Part shown: piece after piece, positions 24,145 to 37,342 of the stretch
Numbering within the stretch: the stretch's first letter is position 1
Layout of the letters: the number at the start of each line of letters is the position of its first letter
Assembly (NCBI GenBank): GCA_032173965.1
Contig: CM063283.1
Coordinates: 111,609,108-111,673,107, forward strand
Direction: 5' to 3'
Source of the DNA: Sitta carolinensis
Lineage: Eukaryota; Chordata; Aves; Passeriformes; Sittidae
DNA length: 64,000 nucleotides
Made by a program: the position numbers and the translations under genes
Notes under the pieces: model-generated
Seen by the model: the letters and a program-made list of their open reading frames with translations, nothing else
Told to the model about the DNA's origin: nothing
Database searches by the model: none

Positions 24145-25344
24145 CTGGAAAACAGGGCAGCAAACACTGGAGCACCTTGTTCATTCCCCAGCACGTGAAT
24201 CATGCAATGGTTATTATCATAAGCTGAGTGTAGAAAGAAATTCAGAAACCAGGGTGAAGTGGTAACGTTTCGGCCTGTGTTTATGCAAGGTGAGTTCCTG
24301 TGTTCACATTTCACAACAGGTTTGTGTTACAGAAATGCCAGGCTAAGGGGGGCGAGGAGCTGACCTCAAAATGCTTTGGCAGAAGGAGTAACCCCAGAAG
24401 AAGTGGGAGAAGACCTGCTTTGCAAAGTCTCAATGGATTACAGTACATTCCACAGGCCACTACAATTCAGCTGCAATGAAGCTGTCCAGCACTTACTTTG
24501 AACAGCTAAATGGACTGCTGGCAAAGGGAATAGAAAGAAAAAGAGGAAAAGCAATAGACTCAGGATGAGGTGTGGGGTTAGGAGCCACAGAGAGACCCCA
24601 AAGACACCAAGCCATCCCAACTGAGAGTCAGGAATGAGAGAAGGGATCTGCTGGTGGGCTGAGCACTAAGAGTCAGTGGAATGGACAGCAGGACACTCTG
24701 AGTAGCAGCTCATGGAACAGCTTCACCTCAGCTCCCCATTTCTTGAGTGTTTGACTTTTACACAGCTTCTTTTAGATGAAGATATAAAATCCTTGGTGGA
24801 TTCTTGTCCCTACTCCCTACTACACAACAACAGGACCAGGTTTCTTGCTTTTTTAGGATATGAGAAAGGAAATCAGATAGGAGGAAGAATTACACCCGTG
24901 CTGTTGTTACCATTTCTATTCTCCTGTCCATCAGTGCCAGCAGATTATGGCAGATAAGTTTGTCTTGGAAAGGCTTAACTTTAAATTCAATCTCAGAAAA
25001 CATCATGCTTTGAAGGCCTTGAAATCTGGTCCCAGTCTGTCCCAAAACTGAGCTGAGACAGAGCTGGAGCTAGCACTACTTGAGCAGGAAACCTCCCTTT
25101 TTTACAGTATGTCTTTAAATTGCCCTTGGAAGAGACCTGAAACAATTGCTGAAGAAGCTGATAAATCGATGTTACTTGAATTGCTTAAGGACGCAGCTGA
25201 CATTCAGTATTCAGAAATAGAGAAATAATCAGAAATAGGGCAAAAAAAAAAAATCAATCTGGCAGAACAATGGGGGAGCAAAGAGTGGCCCCTGAGTAAG
25301 AGAATCATGGGCACAACGAGGGAAGAGTTCGTTTTTGTACATAC
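24145..25344. other. UMODL1 intron
   Basis: Unique sequence between the two SEA-1 exons, nothing recognised. Confidence 0.5.
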
Positions 25345-25451
25345 CATGGAGTGCAAAAGGCGGGAATGATTCAGAAGGTGGGAATCCACCCGGATTAATT
25401 CATTAAAATCCATTTTCACCAGCACTGTCACATTGTACCAGAATGTCCTCC
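25345..25451 (-). CDS. UMODL1: UMODL1 exon 4: first half of SEA-1
   Basis: The exon is 107 bp (2 + 35 codons, phase 1 in, phase 0 out). The acceptor is CCTATGTTGCAG and the donor is ATG then GTATGTAC. The product includes 'WYNVTVLVKMDFNELIRVD' and 'LLNHSRLLHSM', nearly identical to the recalled mammalian 'WYNVTILVKMDFKEL' and 'LLNHMRLLHSL'. It is the first strand and helix of a SEA-type module. The frame is open. Confidence 0.85.
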
Positions 25452-25858
25452 CTGCAACATAGGAAATAAAACAGCCAAGTCATCTGAGGTCTGGTGCTAC
25501 AGCAGGCGACAGAGCTTCAGGGAGGCTCTGAGGAAACAAAGCGAGATTTAATTTGGCAAATGTGAGGGGCCCACAAACAGCCACCAGCTAGGGCCTCGTT
25601 TGCCATATGCCACAGGCAGAGGAGCCAGCCAAGGAGAAGGAGCCAGGGGAGGTTCGCTGGACCCACGGCACCCACACACCACCCAGTGTTCACGGGTGCA
25701 AGCACTGAGGCTGAATATGCTGGAATCCATCCAAGGCAGATTCCCGTATTTGTTTTAGGAAGAGCTATGGTAACAGTTTTCCTGCCCACTCCCACCCTCT
25801 GGAGGGAAAATTAAGGATATTTCTATTAGGAGCAGCATTGAATTTATCAGTAACATAC

Positions 25859-26020
25859 CCTCTGGCATGGGATCCACACAGCCTGCTCCTTTGGATGAGC
25901 TGCAGCATTTTTTCAGCCCTGGACATTCAGTATCGAACGTGCAAGGGCAATCAAATGTTTCCATATCCTTCACTGGACAAATACCAGGTCTTGAGGCAAA
26001 TACACTGGATCTATTGAGTG
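25859..26020 (-). CDS. UMODL1: UMODL1 exon 3: WAP four-disulfide core domain
   Basis: The exon is 162 bp (2 + 53 codons + 1) with acceptor TTTTTGTTACTTAG and donor GAGG then GTATG. It opens with a linker, 'SSVFASRPGICP', followed by 'FDCPCTFDTECPGLKKCC' and 'GAGCVDP'. The CC pair and the PGLKKCC motif are the WAP signature, a fold found in secreted protease inhibitors and in matrix proteins. The recalled mammalian counterpart reads 'IDCPGLEKCC'. No lesion was seen in this exon. Confidence 0.85.
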
Positions 26021-29000
26021 CTAAGTAACAAAAACATTTCTGAGAACATACAGAAAAATATAGAAAGTTGTTTCTATAAAACTGTGATATTTAATTTATA
26101 CCAAACACCTCCTCCTCATTTTAGAAGTGTGTCTGTTCTGAGTTTTTAATGGGAAGAAAACAGCAACCTAAAATATCATTATTTCATTTCAAGAGTGTAA
26201 ATATTCTCAGATCTTTCTCTTGTCCATGACATTTCTGTTACAGAAATTTTGAGTTTCTAAATTTCCATTAATAATTATGGATGGATGGGCTCATAGTTAA
26301 GCTTCTAAACGTGGAAACACTGAAGCGCTGTGAAACAGAAAATGTGCCTGATGTCAGCTCTGACATCCAAATAATATACAATGATCAAAGAAAACAGGTA
26401 CTGTGGAAGACAGAAACTGAGAACTTTCATCTAACATTTTGTGGCACAAATTTAACCAGAGCTGCAGTAATTCTGTTCCAGCTGGCCACTCCAGGAGGTT
26501 GGTAAACCCACACCAGAGAGCCCTGCAGAGAAGGCAGCTGAGGCAGGAGGTTGCTGCTTCCCAAGCCAAGGGCAGACAGTGGTTCTGGGTCAGTGCCAGC
26601 ACAAAATCTCTTCTATGGAGGAAAAGACAAAATATTTCCAAGCCTTACAAACTCACTTCTTTACCAACACTCCCAAACACAGCTCTGGGTAATGCTCAGC
26701 TCTGGTCTTTCTAAGCAACCTGAAAGAAATCGCTTTTCCATTCCTTTTGCACCTCCAGCTTTTTGGTCTTTTCCTAGGCAATTAGAGTCAGCCAGGAGAA
26801 AAATGAACCTGATTGTTGCAAAAGAAACAGTTGTGGTGCAGGAAAACCACATTTGACGTAATAAAGCCCATAGCAAGTGAAAGGTCCACAGCAAACTATA
26901 AATCTATTATGAACAGTCAGTTTTTCTGTGGGTTTACAATTTCTGTTATCCCAAAGCTCTGGATGAGAGTAAATGTGAGGTTTCTGAGAAGCAGGAGGGG
27001 ATATTGAATATAGCACTTTTGGCCTCAGCAAAGAAACTTTCTTAGTCAGGGAAATGATCTTGATTAACCAATATTTAAACTGGATTTACGTAACTTGCTG
27101 CCACATCCACATTCCAGGTCCCCCCCCTCTCTGGGGCTGGCTCTACAGATGGTTCCCCCAAACAGGTCCTTTGCCTAGAAAAATCCCACTTGATTTTCAA
27201 AGCCTCATTAAGGTGTGATACAGCCTGCGTTGCCCTTAGCTGAGCCTCACACACATTCCCAGCCTCAAGTGATTGCTCCTTCTCAGCCTCCTGTGCAGGG
27301 AGCTAAGCAGCCTCTCACACTGGGATTTGCTCAAACACAAGCACCAAGGGATTCCCCCTGTGTTAGAAAATTCCCTGTTCACCAGTGCTCCTTACTGTTC
27401 AAACCAGGTGGGTCCTGGTCACCTGGACCCAGGCGTGGAAACTCCTCCAGCTCTGAGATTCAGGTGCAGTTCAAGCAGGTTTGAGGCTCAAAGCAAGGGT
27501 TTTTTCCACCTGGGTCTCTTTTTTTTGGTGTGTTTAACTGCAGTGTAAATGGTTTAATGAGTCACATGCAATCTCAGAAAACACTATTGAATCCTGGCTG
27601 GGTGCCACAGTAGCCATTTATCTGAAATCAAAAGGTCATCGTTTTCGGATCAGCGGAAACTGAGATGGATTCACTTCACATTTCTGCCTAATTGTACCAG
27701 ATGCACTTTGGAAATTCAATTTATGCTCTCCTCTTCCATCATGCTGGGGACAGTCACCTTCCAAGCAAGCAGTGAGGAGCAAGCCAGCCAACTCTGTCAT
27801 TTGGATGAAGTACAGGCTTTTCTCCTCCGTTATTTACATAAATGTCTGGAAGCAGAACTGCAGCTTAGCAACCAAAGGTCACTTGCCAGCCTGCCTCTGG
27901 ACAGCTGCTGGCTCTGCTGTGACTGCAGGATGGGGAATCTCCCAGGAGATTGATGCTGAGGGACATCAGCTCAGCGATAAACCCCCCTCCTCTCCCTCCT
28001 TCCATCTGGAAGGGATGGTTTCTTCCAGAGGGTGTGGCAAGGACCAGCAACCCTGCATTTGTCTCAGGTATCAGAAGGTGGAGACAAATCTATGAAATTA
28101 CAGAGGAAGCTCCTGGGGAAGTCTGCTCCCAAGGCAGGCTGGCAGTTTTCAGCATACAACCCTGGTTTGGGGGTCTTGGAGCATTGGTAGGCTTTACTTG
28201 GTCCAGTGGACGTTTTCCAGCCTGATTACCTCTCCAGGGGTTTAACTGGGATTTGTGCTGATCCAGCATCTGACAAATATTTAACACCCTTCCTGGGTGT
28301 TACTTTTGCTTGGAGGAGAGAAGGCTGAGGGGGATGTGATCAAGGCTTACAAAATCCCAAAGGCAGGCTGCAAGGTGAAGGCAGAGCTGGTTTTCACCAG
28401 AGCCCACAATAATGAAATGTGTAAAGAACTCACTTCTTTACCCAAACACGAGGGAACTCCTTCAATTTTGAACACAGGGCGTGTGGAGACAGACAGCTTC
28501 AGTGGGCTCAAAAAGGGACAAGGCAATTCCCAGACAGGATTCCCATCAGCAGACATTGCAGGGAACAGGCAGGGATGGTGATAATCCCATTTCTGCAGCT
28601 GCTGGGGGCACACAAGGGACACAAACTGCAGGGCAGCCAGAGCCACCTGCTTCTGGGTGAAGTCCCAGAGGACATTGTGGCACCTTCCCACCCCAGGCTG
28701 ATGCTGCAGTGCTGCCCATATGTGGCACCACTGTCCCCTGGCTTCCCGGTGCCAGCCGAGCACAGGGACAGCTGTGCCCCAGCTCCTGCTGCTCTGCTTG
28801 CAGTCAGCATGGCAGCATCTGCAGGCCAGCTCTGAAAGGGCCCAGCCCTGCTGAGGAGCTGCTTGGACACCTACAATGAGCATTTTTTTAATTTGAAGTT
28901 GTTTTTCTGAAAACCTTCAGAAGTTGTGCACACAAGGCACACTGATTCAAGCACGACTTTAACAATGCAAATCAAGTGCTCTCAGGAAACTCCACCATTA

Positions 29001-32000
29001 ATTTTGGGGCCTTCTTATTTCAAGGTATTTTTGTGCACGTGTTCTTGAAACCAGCCTTCATCGTGTGCTGATGCACTCCTTCCCTCCTAGCTGGGCATCA
29101 GGCAGGGTTAGATGGCAGATAAGGAGCTCTCTGGTTTCATCTTATGCTGGAAAGTGGGCAGCAAGCCAGTCACCAGGAGAAATAACCATACCATCCATTC
29201 AGGCAGCTGGAAACAAGCCTGGAGAACTGGATCCTTTTTCTACCTAAGAGACAAGATGCTGGGAGAAGTTTTGTATGGTGAAACAACCTTTCAGAGCCGT
29301 TTTGTGGGTTTTACAAATCCATGAGCTTGACCTGCAGCCCTGTGCCCCAACCATACAAGTAGTTAAAAGCAGCACTAAGCACCATGAAAATCAGAATAAA
29401 TTTATTTTAAAAAAATAAATAAATAAAACAGCATCCACCCAAAGTAGGTCTGGAACCAACACAGAATGGTTTGATCTCAGTTTCTCTGCAGCTCAGCTGC
29501 CCATCTGTGAAAGACACAGAAGCTCCCTTGCTTCCCATGGCCTTTGTGAAGGCCAATTGCTGCCTGTGCATCCCCCAGGATTCACCTAAAGAGGTGATAA
29601 GTAATTTTCTCCTCAGTGAGAGGCTGAGCACTGAATGGGGAGATCAGGATGGCACATTTTGGGGAGCTCCTCAGAGGGCTCCATCATCCCTGGGCACTGG
29701 GAAATGTGGTCCTTGGGGCACTGCAGAGCTGCATTAGGTAGGAGTTCACTGATCTGCATGCATGGGCAAAAAGAGAGAAAACAAAGGTTGTCTCATTTAA
29801 TTCTACCTTAAGAATTAATTCCAGCACTTCCTAACTCTTAAATATTTAACTTTCCAGCTGTTATTTTAAAATGTCAGTCATTTGTGTGTGCACCTGTAAC
29901 TCTATCCTGATGGACAGATACACAACTAGTGAGAACTCCCAGAGCAACTTGACCAGTGAGCCAGATATTTTTTTTCCCAACAGTAAAGAAAAAATAAAAG
30001 CAGAGCCTGCCATATCCCAGGCAGGGGCAATTGTTTCCTTCTAGGAAGAGGAGGTGAGGAGTGGCCAGGAACAGGCTGCTGTGAAAGGTCATGGAGATCT
30101 TTCCACTCCTGGCAGGATGGAGAGCACGCCAGCATGGATAACGTCAAGAAGAAAATAACAGTAGTTCAACAGCATGCTGTGCAGTAATTTCTGCAGTTCC
30201 AGTTTCTCTTCTCATCATTTATTTAAGACTGTGTCTAGACAGTGCATTACCATTCACAGAATTTATGACTAATGCCCTGAAAAGCAAAGATACCAGAATA
30301 ATGTAAACATGGAAATCACCTAGAAGCCATACAAATCCTTTAATGGTTTTAAATATTCCCAAATTAACTTTGACAGGAGAAAGTGTCAGGGTGACGACAG
30401 TATTTCATGGACAGACTTGCCCAGAGTGCCCATCAGCAACATGGCAAGGCAGGGTGGAAATTCTGCAGCTAAGCTTTACGTGAGATTTACAGATTTGCTC
30501 ATGTTAGATGAAACAGAATCATCAACTGTTCTCAAGCCTAAAACATCCCTAGAGATGTTTTTAAGAGACAGAATTACACTGGGAAAAAATATTTCAAACG
30601 TTACGAGGATGCTTTTTCTTCCACACAAGAAGATTATTTGATTTTCAGAGGTGCAGAAACACCTGAATTTCTTGTGCAGACAGTGACAACCATAGTGACT
30701 TTTCCACATTCAGCTGGCACAGCTCTTCCCTTGTACTACAGAGTTAAAAAGACATTTTCTCTGATTGCCTTTTGATACTTACAGGCACACATGTATGCAC
30801 ATGTCTGTATATCCAAAAGACTTCACTGAAGTAACTTTTCAACCATAATTAGATGTACTGGAGATTTTCCCCAGCGTGGAACTGATGCTTGGAAAATAGA
30901 GAGGATCAGCAGCAGATCCTTTGCCTGTCTGACAAATCTGCTTGGGCACACAGTAACCTGCAGCTCAAATTCTGCTGTGCTGGGACTCCACAACAGCCAT
31001 GGAGCCAAACAATAGCAGGATACAGTAAATTAGGAATTATGCTTTCATTTCTCTTCTCTAGCAAATCATTTTAGGAACCAGTAAAACACATCGACCATTT
31101 TTGTGTTCCCATCCTTCTGGTAAAGTCCTGCAAGACACAATATTCTACCTGTGACTATGGAGAAAATGCCTGGGAAAAAAAATGTTTGGAAGTTCTTTTT
31201 CCAATGCTCTGAAGCAACTTAAATGTGGGATGAACACATTGTTCTTGACAGATCCCATGACAGGACATATGGCTCATCCCCCTCATGTCACGTTATATGA
31301 TCCGGTGCAGGAGCAGGTTTGGGGACATTCCCACAGATCTGAGTCACCCAAGTCTTATGACCCAAAACAAGGGCCAGGGCTGCAACAGGACCTTTCCTTT
31401 CAATCTGCTGTTCCTGTGTGTGATCATGTAAATATCCAAGTCCGTACTGAAAACTGGAAATAAAGAAAAGGCAATGTCATACTGAAAATCGGAGACAAAA
31501 CTGTGTCCTGCAGAACTTTTCTGGATGACAGAACAGTTCAGTGCTGGTTTAGATAATTCAAGATGCCTGCTCAGCTTAAAAGCATCTAAATTTATCCATT
31601 GGGAAAAGAAAGTTCTTTTTCCCCAAGGAATCCACTCCATTTATGTCTCAAGTTCTGACAAAACTGGGAATTTCTGATTGACAACCGGTAACCCTGAAGT
31701 GGAAAGGGGGAAACGCTTCCATCAGGAGACAGAGGTGATTAAGCCTTCCTGAGTCTTACTAACACTCAGAGCTTAGATCAGATCCACCAAAAATTTCACC
31801 AGTTCTCAGACCTCCCACATAGTCATAGGTAACCAAGAAAGTCCTAAGAAAATGGGCCCTAGTGTAGTTTTGGCTGGAAAGCACCTGGTAGCAATTTGCC
31901 CTAAGGCCAAAGGTTGTTTTAAATTTGAACCAAAATTGGGTTTGCATTCTGGGAACAGACCCTGCTCCACATCAAAGGAGATGTTATCCCAAGTGAATCC

Positions 32001-32431
32001 TGAATTACTTTTGAGGAGAAAGCTCCTGGTGTAAATGCAGGCAGGCTGGGAGCAGACACTGCACCAGACAGTGAATTATTGCTCTTGGCCAGGGATATTG
32101 GCCTGAAGCTGGACAGGTAATGAGCCCTTGGAGGGCTAACAAGCAGGTGCCTTCCTCAGGCTCTCCTGGAACTTTAGTGAATTTGTGGCTAAAGGTGGCA
32201 AAGAACAAGAATCAGGAGCTTTAATCTGCTGTCTACTCCTTGCCGTGTTGGACAAAGTTTATTGTACATTATTTTAACTTCATTTATTTCAGTGAATCGG
32301 AACCTATGGCGTAGAACTGAATTAAGCCTTTACATATCTCAGCTGAAGTGAATCTTCTTCCATAAGAAGCATTTATTTCCTCTCTTCCATCTATTTCCTC
32401 TCTTCCTCTCTTCCATCTGCCTAAAACTCAC
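26021..32431. other. UMODL1 intron between WAP and EMI exons
   Basis: 6.4 kb of mostly unique sequence with a possible CR1 piece at 28305-28460. Minus-strand open frames at 28347-28883 have no domain that I recognise. Confidence 0.5.
28305..28460 (+). mobile_element. Probable CR1 internal fragment
   Basis: 'ggagagaaggctgaggggga', 'tgatcaaggcttacaaaatc' and 'gagctggttttcaccagagc' resemble the region upstream of the CR1 3' UTR. The characteristic terminus is missing, so this is less certain than the other copies. Confidence 0.5.
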
Positions 32432-32681
32432 CTAGAGAACAGTAGAGTCCAACTTGTTCGTATCCTTCACAGCAATCTGTGAGGGTGATGGATTCAGGGA
32501 CTTCAACATTCAACACTGTGAAACTGTGTTCTGTAGTGTGTCTGGGGACACACCATCCACGGGCTCCACCCTCCACAGGATGTGTTCTTCTCATAGGACT
32601 TCTGGTAGGCAACCATTTTTAACACCCTTTTGGTCAGGGTGTAGTTGCACAGGTGGTACCCTAGCAAAAAGAGGCCTTTTT
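32432..32681 (-). pseudogene. UMODL1: UMODL1 exon 2: EMI domain, frameshifted by 7-bp duplication
   Basis: The EMI domain is a cysteine-rich extracellular interaction module. It starts after a good acceptor (TTTCTGTTTCCTAG) and runs 'GYHLCNY', 'SCGGWSPWMVCP', 'HYRTQF', then in another frame 'VEVPESITLTDCCEGYEQ'. The frame breaks at a perfect tandem duplication on the plus strand, ttcaaca at 32502-32508 and again at 32509-32515. With both copies the exon is 250 bp. With one copy it would be 243 bp, which is exactly 2 + 80 codons + 1 and matches the phase-1 junctions on both sides. Reading as found, a TGA follows at 32503-32505, giving a product of about 88 residues. The donor (CTAG then GTGAGT) is intact. 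Confidence 0.88.
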
Positions 32682-35552
32682 CTAGGAAACAGAAACAGGA
32701 AAAAAAGGGATCAGCATTAACTTGTCACCCCAGAGCAGAAGTTCCTGCAGTATCCAGTGAAAAACTGTTATAAGAAAGCAGTGACAGAACCAACACAGAT
32801 TAATGATTCCCAGGAAGGCTGGTGTTGGGAAGAACATTGCTTAAAAAAACACACAGGAAAGAATTGGTAGTGACTGCTTGTCATCACTTTGGGCATGAAA
32901 GGATGAAGATTCACAGAAAATTCAAAGGAGTTCTTGGTGCCTTCAGGTGCAAGGTGGAAAAAAGGGAAATTTAACTCAAGTTAATATTAAGGAAAATTAT
33001 GTATGTTAATATACATTAACAGTAGAGCACAATAGGCACTTCCAGGGCAGAGTCCTCCAAGTAGTTTAAAAGCCCACTCCAGCCTCCTGCTGCCAAAGCC
33101 TTCATCACTCTCCACTGACTTTAAAGGGAACAAAGGGTGAGGAACTCATGGGCAGATGAGTCACAGTAGATGTCTGGAATAAGACATCCTTCAGACATCA
33201 CCCTAGGCTAAAACTGGGTACTCATACATCACTGGGAAGCACTTCCAGGTGTCTGACACAAAGAATTCCTGGAGATCCTGTGCTGCCTCTCTGCATTTGT
33301 AACAGACCTTGTTGATCCTGCCACTGGAAACCTGCAGTGGTTCATTGACTTTGAGTATAAACAAGTCAGTGATAAGGTCATTAACTGCATCATTTCACAC
33401 AGGTCTGGGGATGGGACTCAGCTTCCAGAGTTCTGAAACCATTCCCGATGAGGAGCAAAATTGTTACGTGCTTTACTCAAAACTGAAATACTTCAGCAGG
33501 GATGGGGGAAAAAAACCAACACCAAACAACACAAAGAAACCCCAACAACAGCAGCAAAAGCAGATGGAGTCTAAGAATTAGCAGTAAGCAACCTACAGTC
33601 ATATCACAGACATCAGGCTGGCTCCTAATGAGATGCTATAGAAGCCAGAGGGGCTGAGTCACCCTGAGTCCCATTTGGGAAACAGATCGGATGGAATTAA
33701 AATGCCTGTATCATCCTCTAGTCAAAGCAGAAGAAACTTTAATAAGGATAAATATGAATTAGCTGCAGAGATTCAAATGTAGCAGGCCTGGGTTTTTTTT
33801 TCTGAGAGCTCTGAGGGCATCAGGGTCAGCCAACAGACAGACTGAAGCTAACACAATATACACAACAGGCATACAATTAAAACATTCACAACTTATCTTA
33901 TTTGTACAACTTATCTCCTGCCTGAAAACACAAAACATGTTACAAACAATTCAAGAAGAAAAAAACAAAACAAACAAACAAAAAAAAGAATTGCCAGGCT
34001 TTTAGAAATCCTGTGCTTTTATCACATTTAGCTTTCCAGCTAAACAAAAGACATTTGTGCAGTTTGAGCAGGACTGGGAAAGGAGCTTCGGAGAGGACGA
34101 TCCATTTGTAGTGCAGGGACAGGCCAGAATAAAACATGGAATAGACCTGGTGTCTAGAAAGGCTCTGGAATCCCAGCCCTGCTGTGCCTCGCTCCTCTGT
34201 GCCTTCCTCCTGCAGCAAAAGGCAGAGCTGATGCCGGGCTGGGCTCCAGGGAGGGCGTGTGAGAGCCCAGCAGGCTCCAGGGACTCTGTGCTGCTGCCTG
34301 GAGCAGGTCAGCAGGAAAACACTGAGAGGAAAGCATCGCTGGAGCCCCCATCCCTGCCTCTTCCTCCGGGCCAGCCTCCAGCAGGGCACCTCTGTGTCCC
34401 TGGGGCTCCGGGCACTGCAGCTCACGGCTCTGCACAGCCCTGAGCTGCTCCCTGTCCCCAGGCAGGGAGTGGAAGGAGCTGCCCAGAGGGACAGGAGGAC
34501 ACCCAGCCTGGGTCAGAGCCTGGCTCAAGCCCAGACCCTGCCTGAGCCCCGAGAGGATCCCAAAGTTCTGACCAGGACATGGCTGTGCAGGAGGAAATGG
34601 AAGGAGAAGTGAGCCAGAGCAAGGTGACTTCTCCCTCTGGCTAACTTTAGGATAACTCTGATAAAAAGAGAAAGGAAAACAAACGTGGGTTCTGGAGCAA
34701 GAATCAGAGATCAAGGGCTGCTTTTTATTCAAGGCGTTTGATCCATTAACACCTCACATGAGGCACAAGTGCCTGACAAGAAGCAGGCAGCTGTCATTGC
34801 ATTTTGGAAAGCATTCCCTCACCATGTGTTAAGATGGCTCCAAGAATACCTTTCTCTGCAAAAGCTTCTAGGCATGTAGGTGTGGGGGGCAAAAATCTTG
34901 CTTCAGCTTCTTCGTTGGTTTTTGGTCTTTTTGTTGTTGTTGTTTTTTGTTTTGTTTTGATTTGTTTTGTTTTTTCCTATTAGTTTGTAACCTGAATGGC
35001 TAAATGACCAGAGTGGAACAGAATTAATACCTAAATAATTTTGGTTATAGCCTTTCCCTGGAGAAAGTGCACAAACATCTGTTGTGACCAGGGAAGGAGG
35101 CAGGAGCAGGACAAATATTGTTCTATGTAAACCAGAAACTCCTGTATTAAGGAATCAGAGAGTTATAGTATAAAATCGGGTTAGAGGGGAGTAGGACAGG
35201 TAAGAAGCAAGAGCTCAGCCTTGTTCCTCATCCCTATGATCCCTCCCTTTCTCCAAAGCTCATGTAAAGCCTGGCAAGAGCAAAGCAGGACTGGAAGGGA
35301 AAAACTGAGTAAGGAAACACTGAGGATTCATGCTGTCCATGCAGAGCTGAGGCTGCAGCGAGGACGTGGCCCTGGAAAGCTAAAAATTCCAGTGTCAGCT
35401 GAGCTGGCTTAGTCTCTACAGCAATGTGCAACATAAATACAGGTATGAAACTGAGAATAAGATGGTGTTGAATTAGACACAGTTTATAATTGGAAGCTAC
35501 AGCTGTCAGAGCAGATATGAAGTCATATTTCATACTTAAACATTGACACTAG

Positions 35553-35601
<49 letters not shown>

Positions 35602-37254
35602 AAGTGGGTATAGAATGAGGCTGCCAAAGCCTAAAGAGAAGCTCTGAGATAAGGCTGTGGTGGTACAAAAAGATGCCCTCAGTGCAAGAAGTTGGACTGA
35701 AGGTGTCAGGGAAAGGTGCAGCACCACCAACCTTTGCCCCATCCATCACTTCCATATGGTTCAAAACAAGCTTTGACACTCACAGAGTTCAATTATTTTG
35801 CTGACAGCAGTTTGCTGCTGAGCAATGTGGCTTGGATCAATTTGGGCTCTTTAGCAAATTGGCTTTCTGTTCTCATTACTCCCATCTATGGGATTATGGC
35901 ACAATCAAATGGAATTAAAATGCACTGGCTGTGGTTTTCAGCAACTCAAAGCTGAAGTCAGTGGCACAGCAGAAGGCAGTCACCTGCCATTAGTATGGGT
36001 ATTTTACACCTATCATTTCTGGATTTTAGAATTTTGTCTCAGAAACCACCAGCTTTCAGCACCATCAGGGAAAACATCAATTTTTTTTTTTTATGTTAAG
36101 AAAGAGCATAAACAATTAAAGCAAACCCTTTATTAATAGAAACAAACACTGAGAGGAAAACCTGGGAGCAAAGGCTGCACAGGAACAGCCTTCTTGGAAC
36201 TCAAGGTTAAACCCAGAGAAGAACTGAGAGCATGACCAAAAAACAGCAATAAAAAAATGCTTCAGAGCATTTATGCCACAGCCAGAGCTGCAATTCAGGA
36301 AACTTCACCTCTCAGGTGTCACAGGAGCCACCATGAGCTGGGATCTGCAGGATCTTTTCTCACTGGAGAGCAGTAACATGGAAAGTTAAGCCCCCTTCTT
36401 GTCTTGACATGACCTTAGAAACAAACTGTTGGAACAGGTTCATAGAGGGCAGATTCAAGCTCAGTTTTGAAATGCAAATGCTCCAAAGCATGAAAAAAAA
36501 TGGATCATGGGCTTGATTTTTCTACACATTCCAAATTTTAAATTCAACACCATTTATTTTAAATGGCACTAGGATGGAAGTTCTATTGGCCCTAATCTCT
36601 GCAAACCTCTTTTCAGCTGTAGCTTTGACAGAATAACAGAAAAGTCTGCAAGGTTCTAAGAAATATGGTTTATATTTAACTGAGACTCACAAAACCACTT
36701 AAGTCAAGAAAAGCAATGAAGAGCAGTCAAAAATCACAATATTTTCTCATCTAAATGAGTCAAACCAGAAATGAAGAGTAAATCATGAGTTCATTTAGCA
36801 GTTACAGTTGGGTTAGGGTTTTTCAAAATTACAGCCCATACCACAGATGAAATTTAAGACTGTTTTCTACAGCTTCATCTTATTCCCTCCCTAGGAATTT
36901 GCCAGGCACATTACTACATAATTTCCCCCTTAAAGCTTATTTTAAAGACAATTCTCATAAAAAATTTGCACAATTTTTTTTGTGCAGAAATTCCGCACAA
37001 AGAAGACAAAGCAGAAATTCTCCTTGTTCATTTCTGGCACAAAGGATATGATGAGGGGATGAAAGATTGGGGACAAAGGTTGCATTTTAGCTTGGTTAGA
37101 TTTTATCTGTTCAATTATCAACAGAGGATCCTTAAATGGTGGCTGGGACATTGCCAGTTCTCCAGAGAGTGGCCACCTTGGCTGGTTTGTTTCAGAGAAA
37201 TATCTACCCAACATCCAAACTAAGCTGTCCTCTGGCCAGGTTTGCATCACTCAC
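32682..37254. other. UMODL1 intron 1
   Basis: Unique sequence with a (TA)n microsatellite at 35556-35595. A GC-richer patch at 34190-34610 has overlapping open frames on both strands but no recognisable domain. Confidence 0.5.
35556..35595. repeat. (TA)n microsatellite, about 40 bp
   Basis: An uninterrupted TA dinucleotide run, flanked on the right by cacacac. Confidence 0.9.
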
Positions 37255-37342
37255 CTGTAATTTCATTTCCTCTTCCCTGCCATGTGGCTGCCCAGAGGAT
37301 GAGAACAGAAATTAGAGGGATCCTGGCCATTGCAGGGCCCAT
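37255..37342 (-). CDS. UMODL1: UMODL1 exon 1: signal peptide
   Basis: The sense strand reads from an ATG at 37342 with A at -3 and G at +4. A second in-frame ATG lies at 37330. The peptide MARIPLISVLILWAATW is a short basic start followed by a hydrophobic core, which is a typical secretory signal. The exon holds 29 codons plus one base (phase 1) and ends in a strong donor, CAG then GTGAGTG, at 37254. The spliced product continues 'GNEIT-EKGLFLLGYHLC', which agrees with the recalled mammalian junction 'TEKGLSLLGYQLC'. The 5' untranslated region and promoter were not identified. Confidence 0.8.

Larger units (their letters stand above)
2286..37342 (-). pseudogene. UMODL1: UMODL1 locus (uromodulin-like 1), disrupted, incomplete at left edge
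   Basis: Thirteen minus-strand exons give the domain order signal peptide, EMI, WAP, SEA, EGF, FN3, SEA, EGF, FN3 (half), SEA. This is the order I recall for mammalian UMODL1 (olfactorin), a type I membrane glycoprotein with a C-terminal ZP domain. The best matches are 'DCCEGYEQVGLYC' (EMI), 'ECPGLKKCC' (WAP) and 'DWDEC' (EGF-2). Exon phases agree throughout. EGF-3, ZP and the membrane segment are not in the window. Four exons carry lesions: +7 bp in EMI, net -8 bp plus donor loss in SEA-1b, TAA in SEA-2b, and acceptor loss in SEA-3a. One FN3 half-exon was not found. The identity is firm. The pseudogene call is an inference, because a segregating null allele or sequence errors could explain single lesions but hardly all of them. 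Confidence 0.75.
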
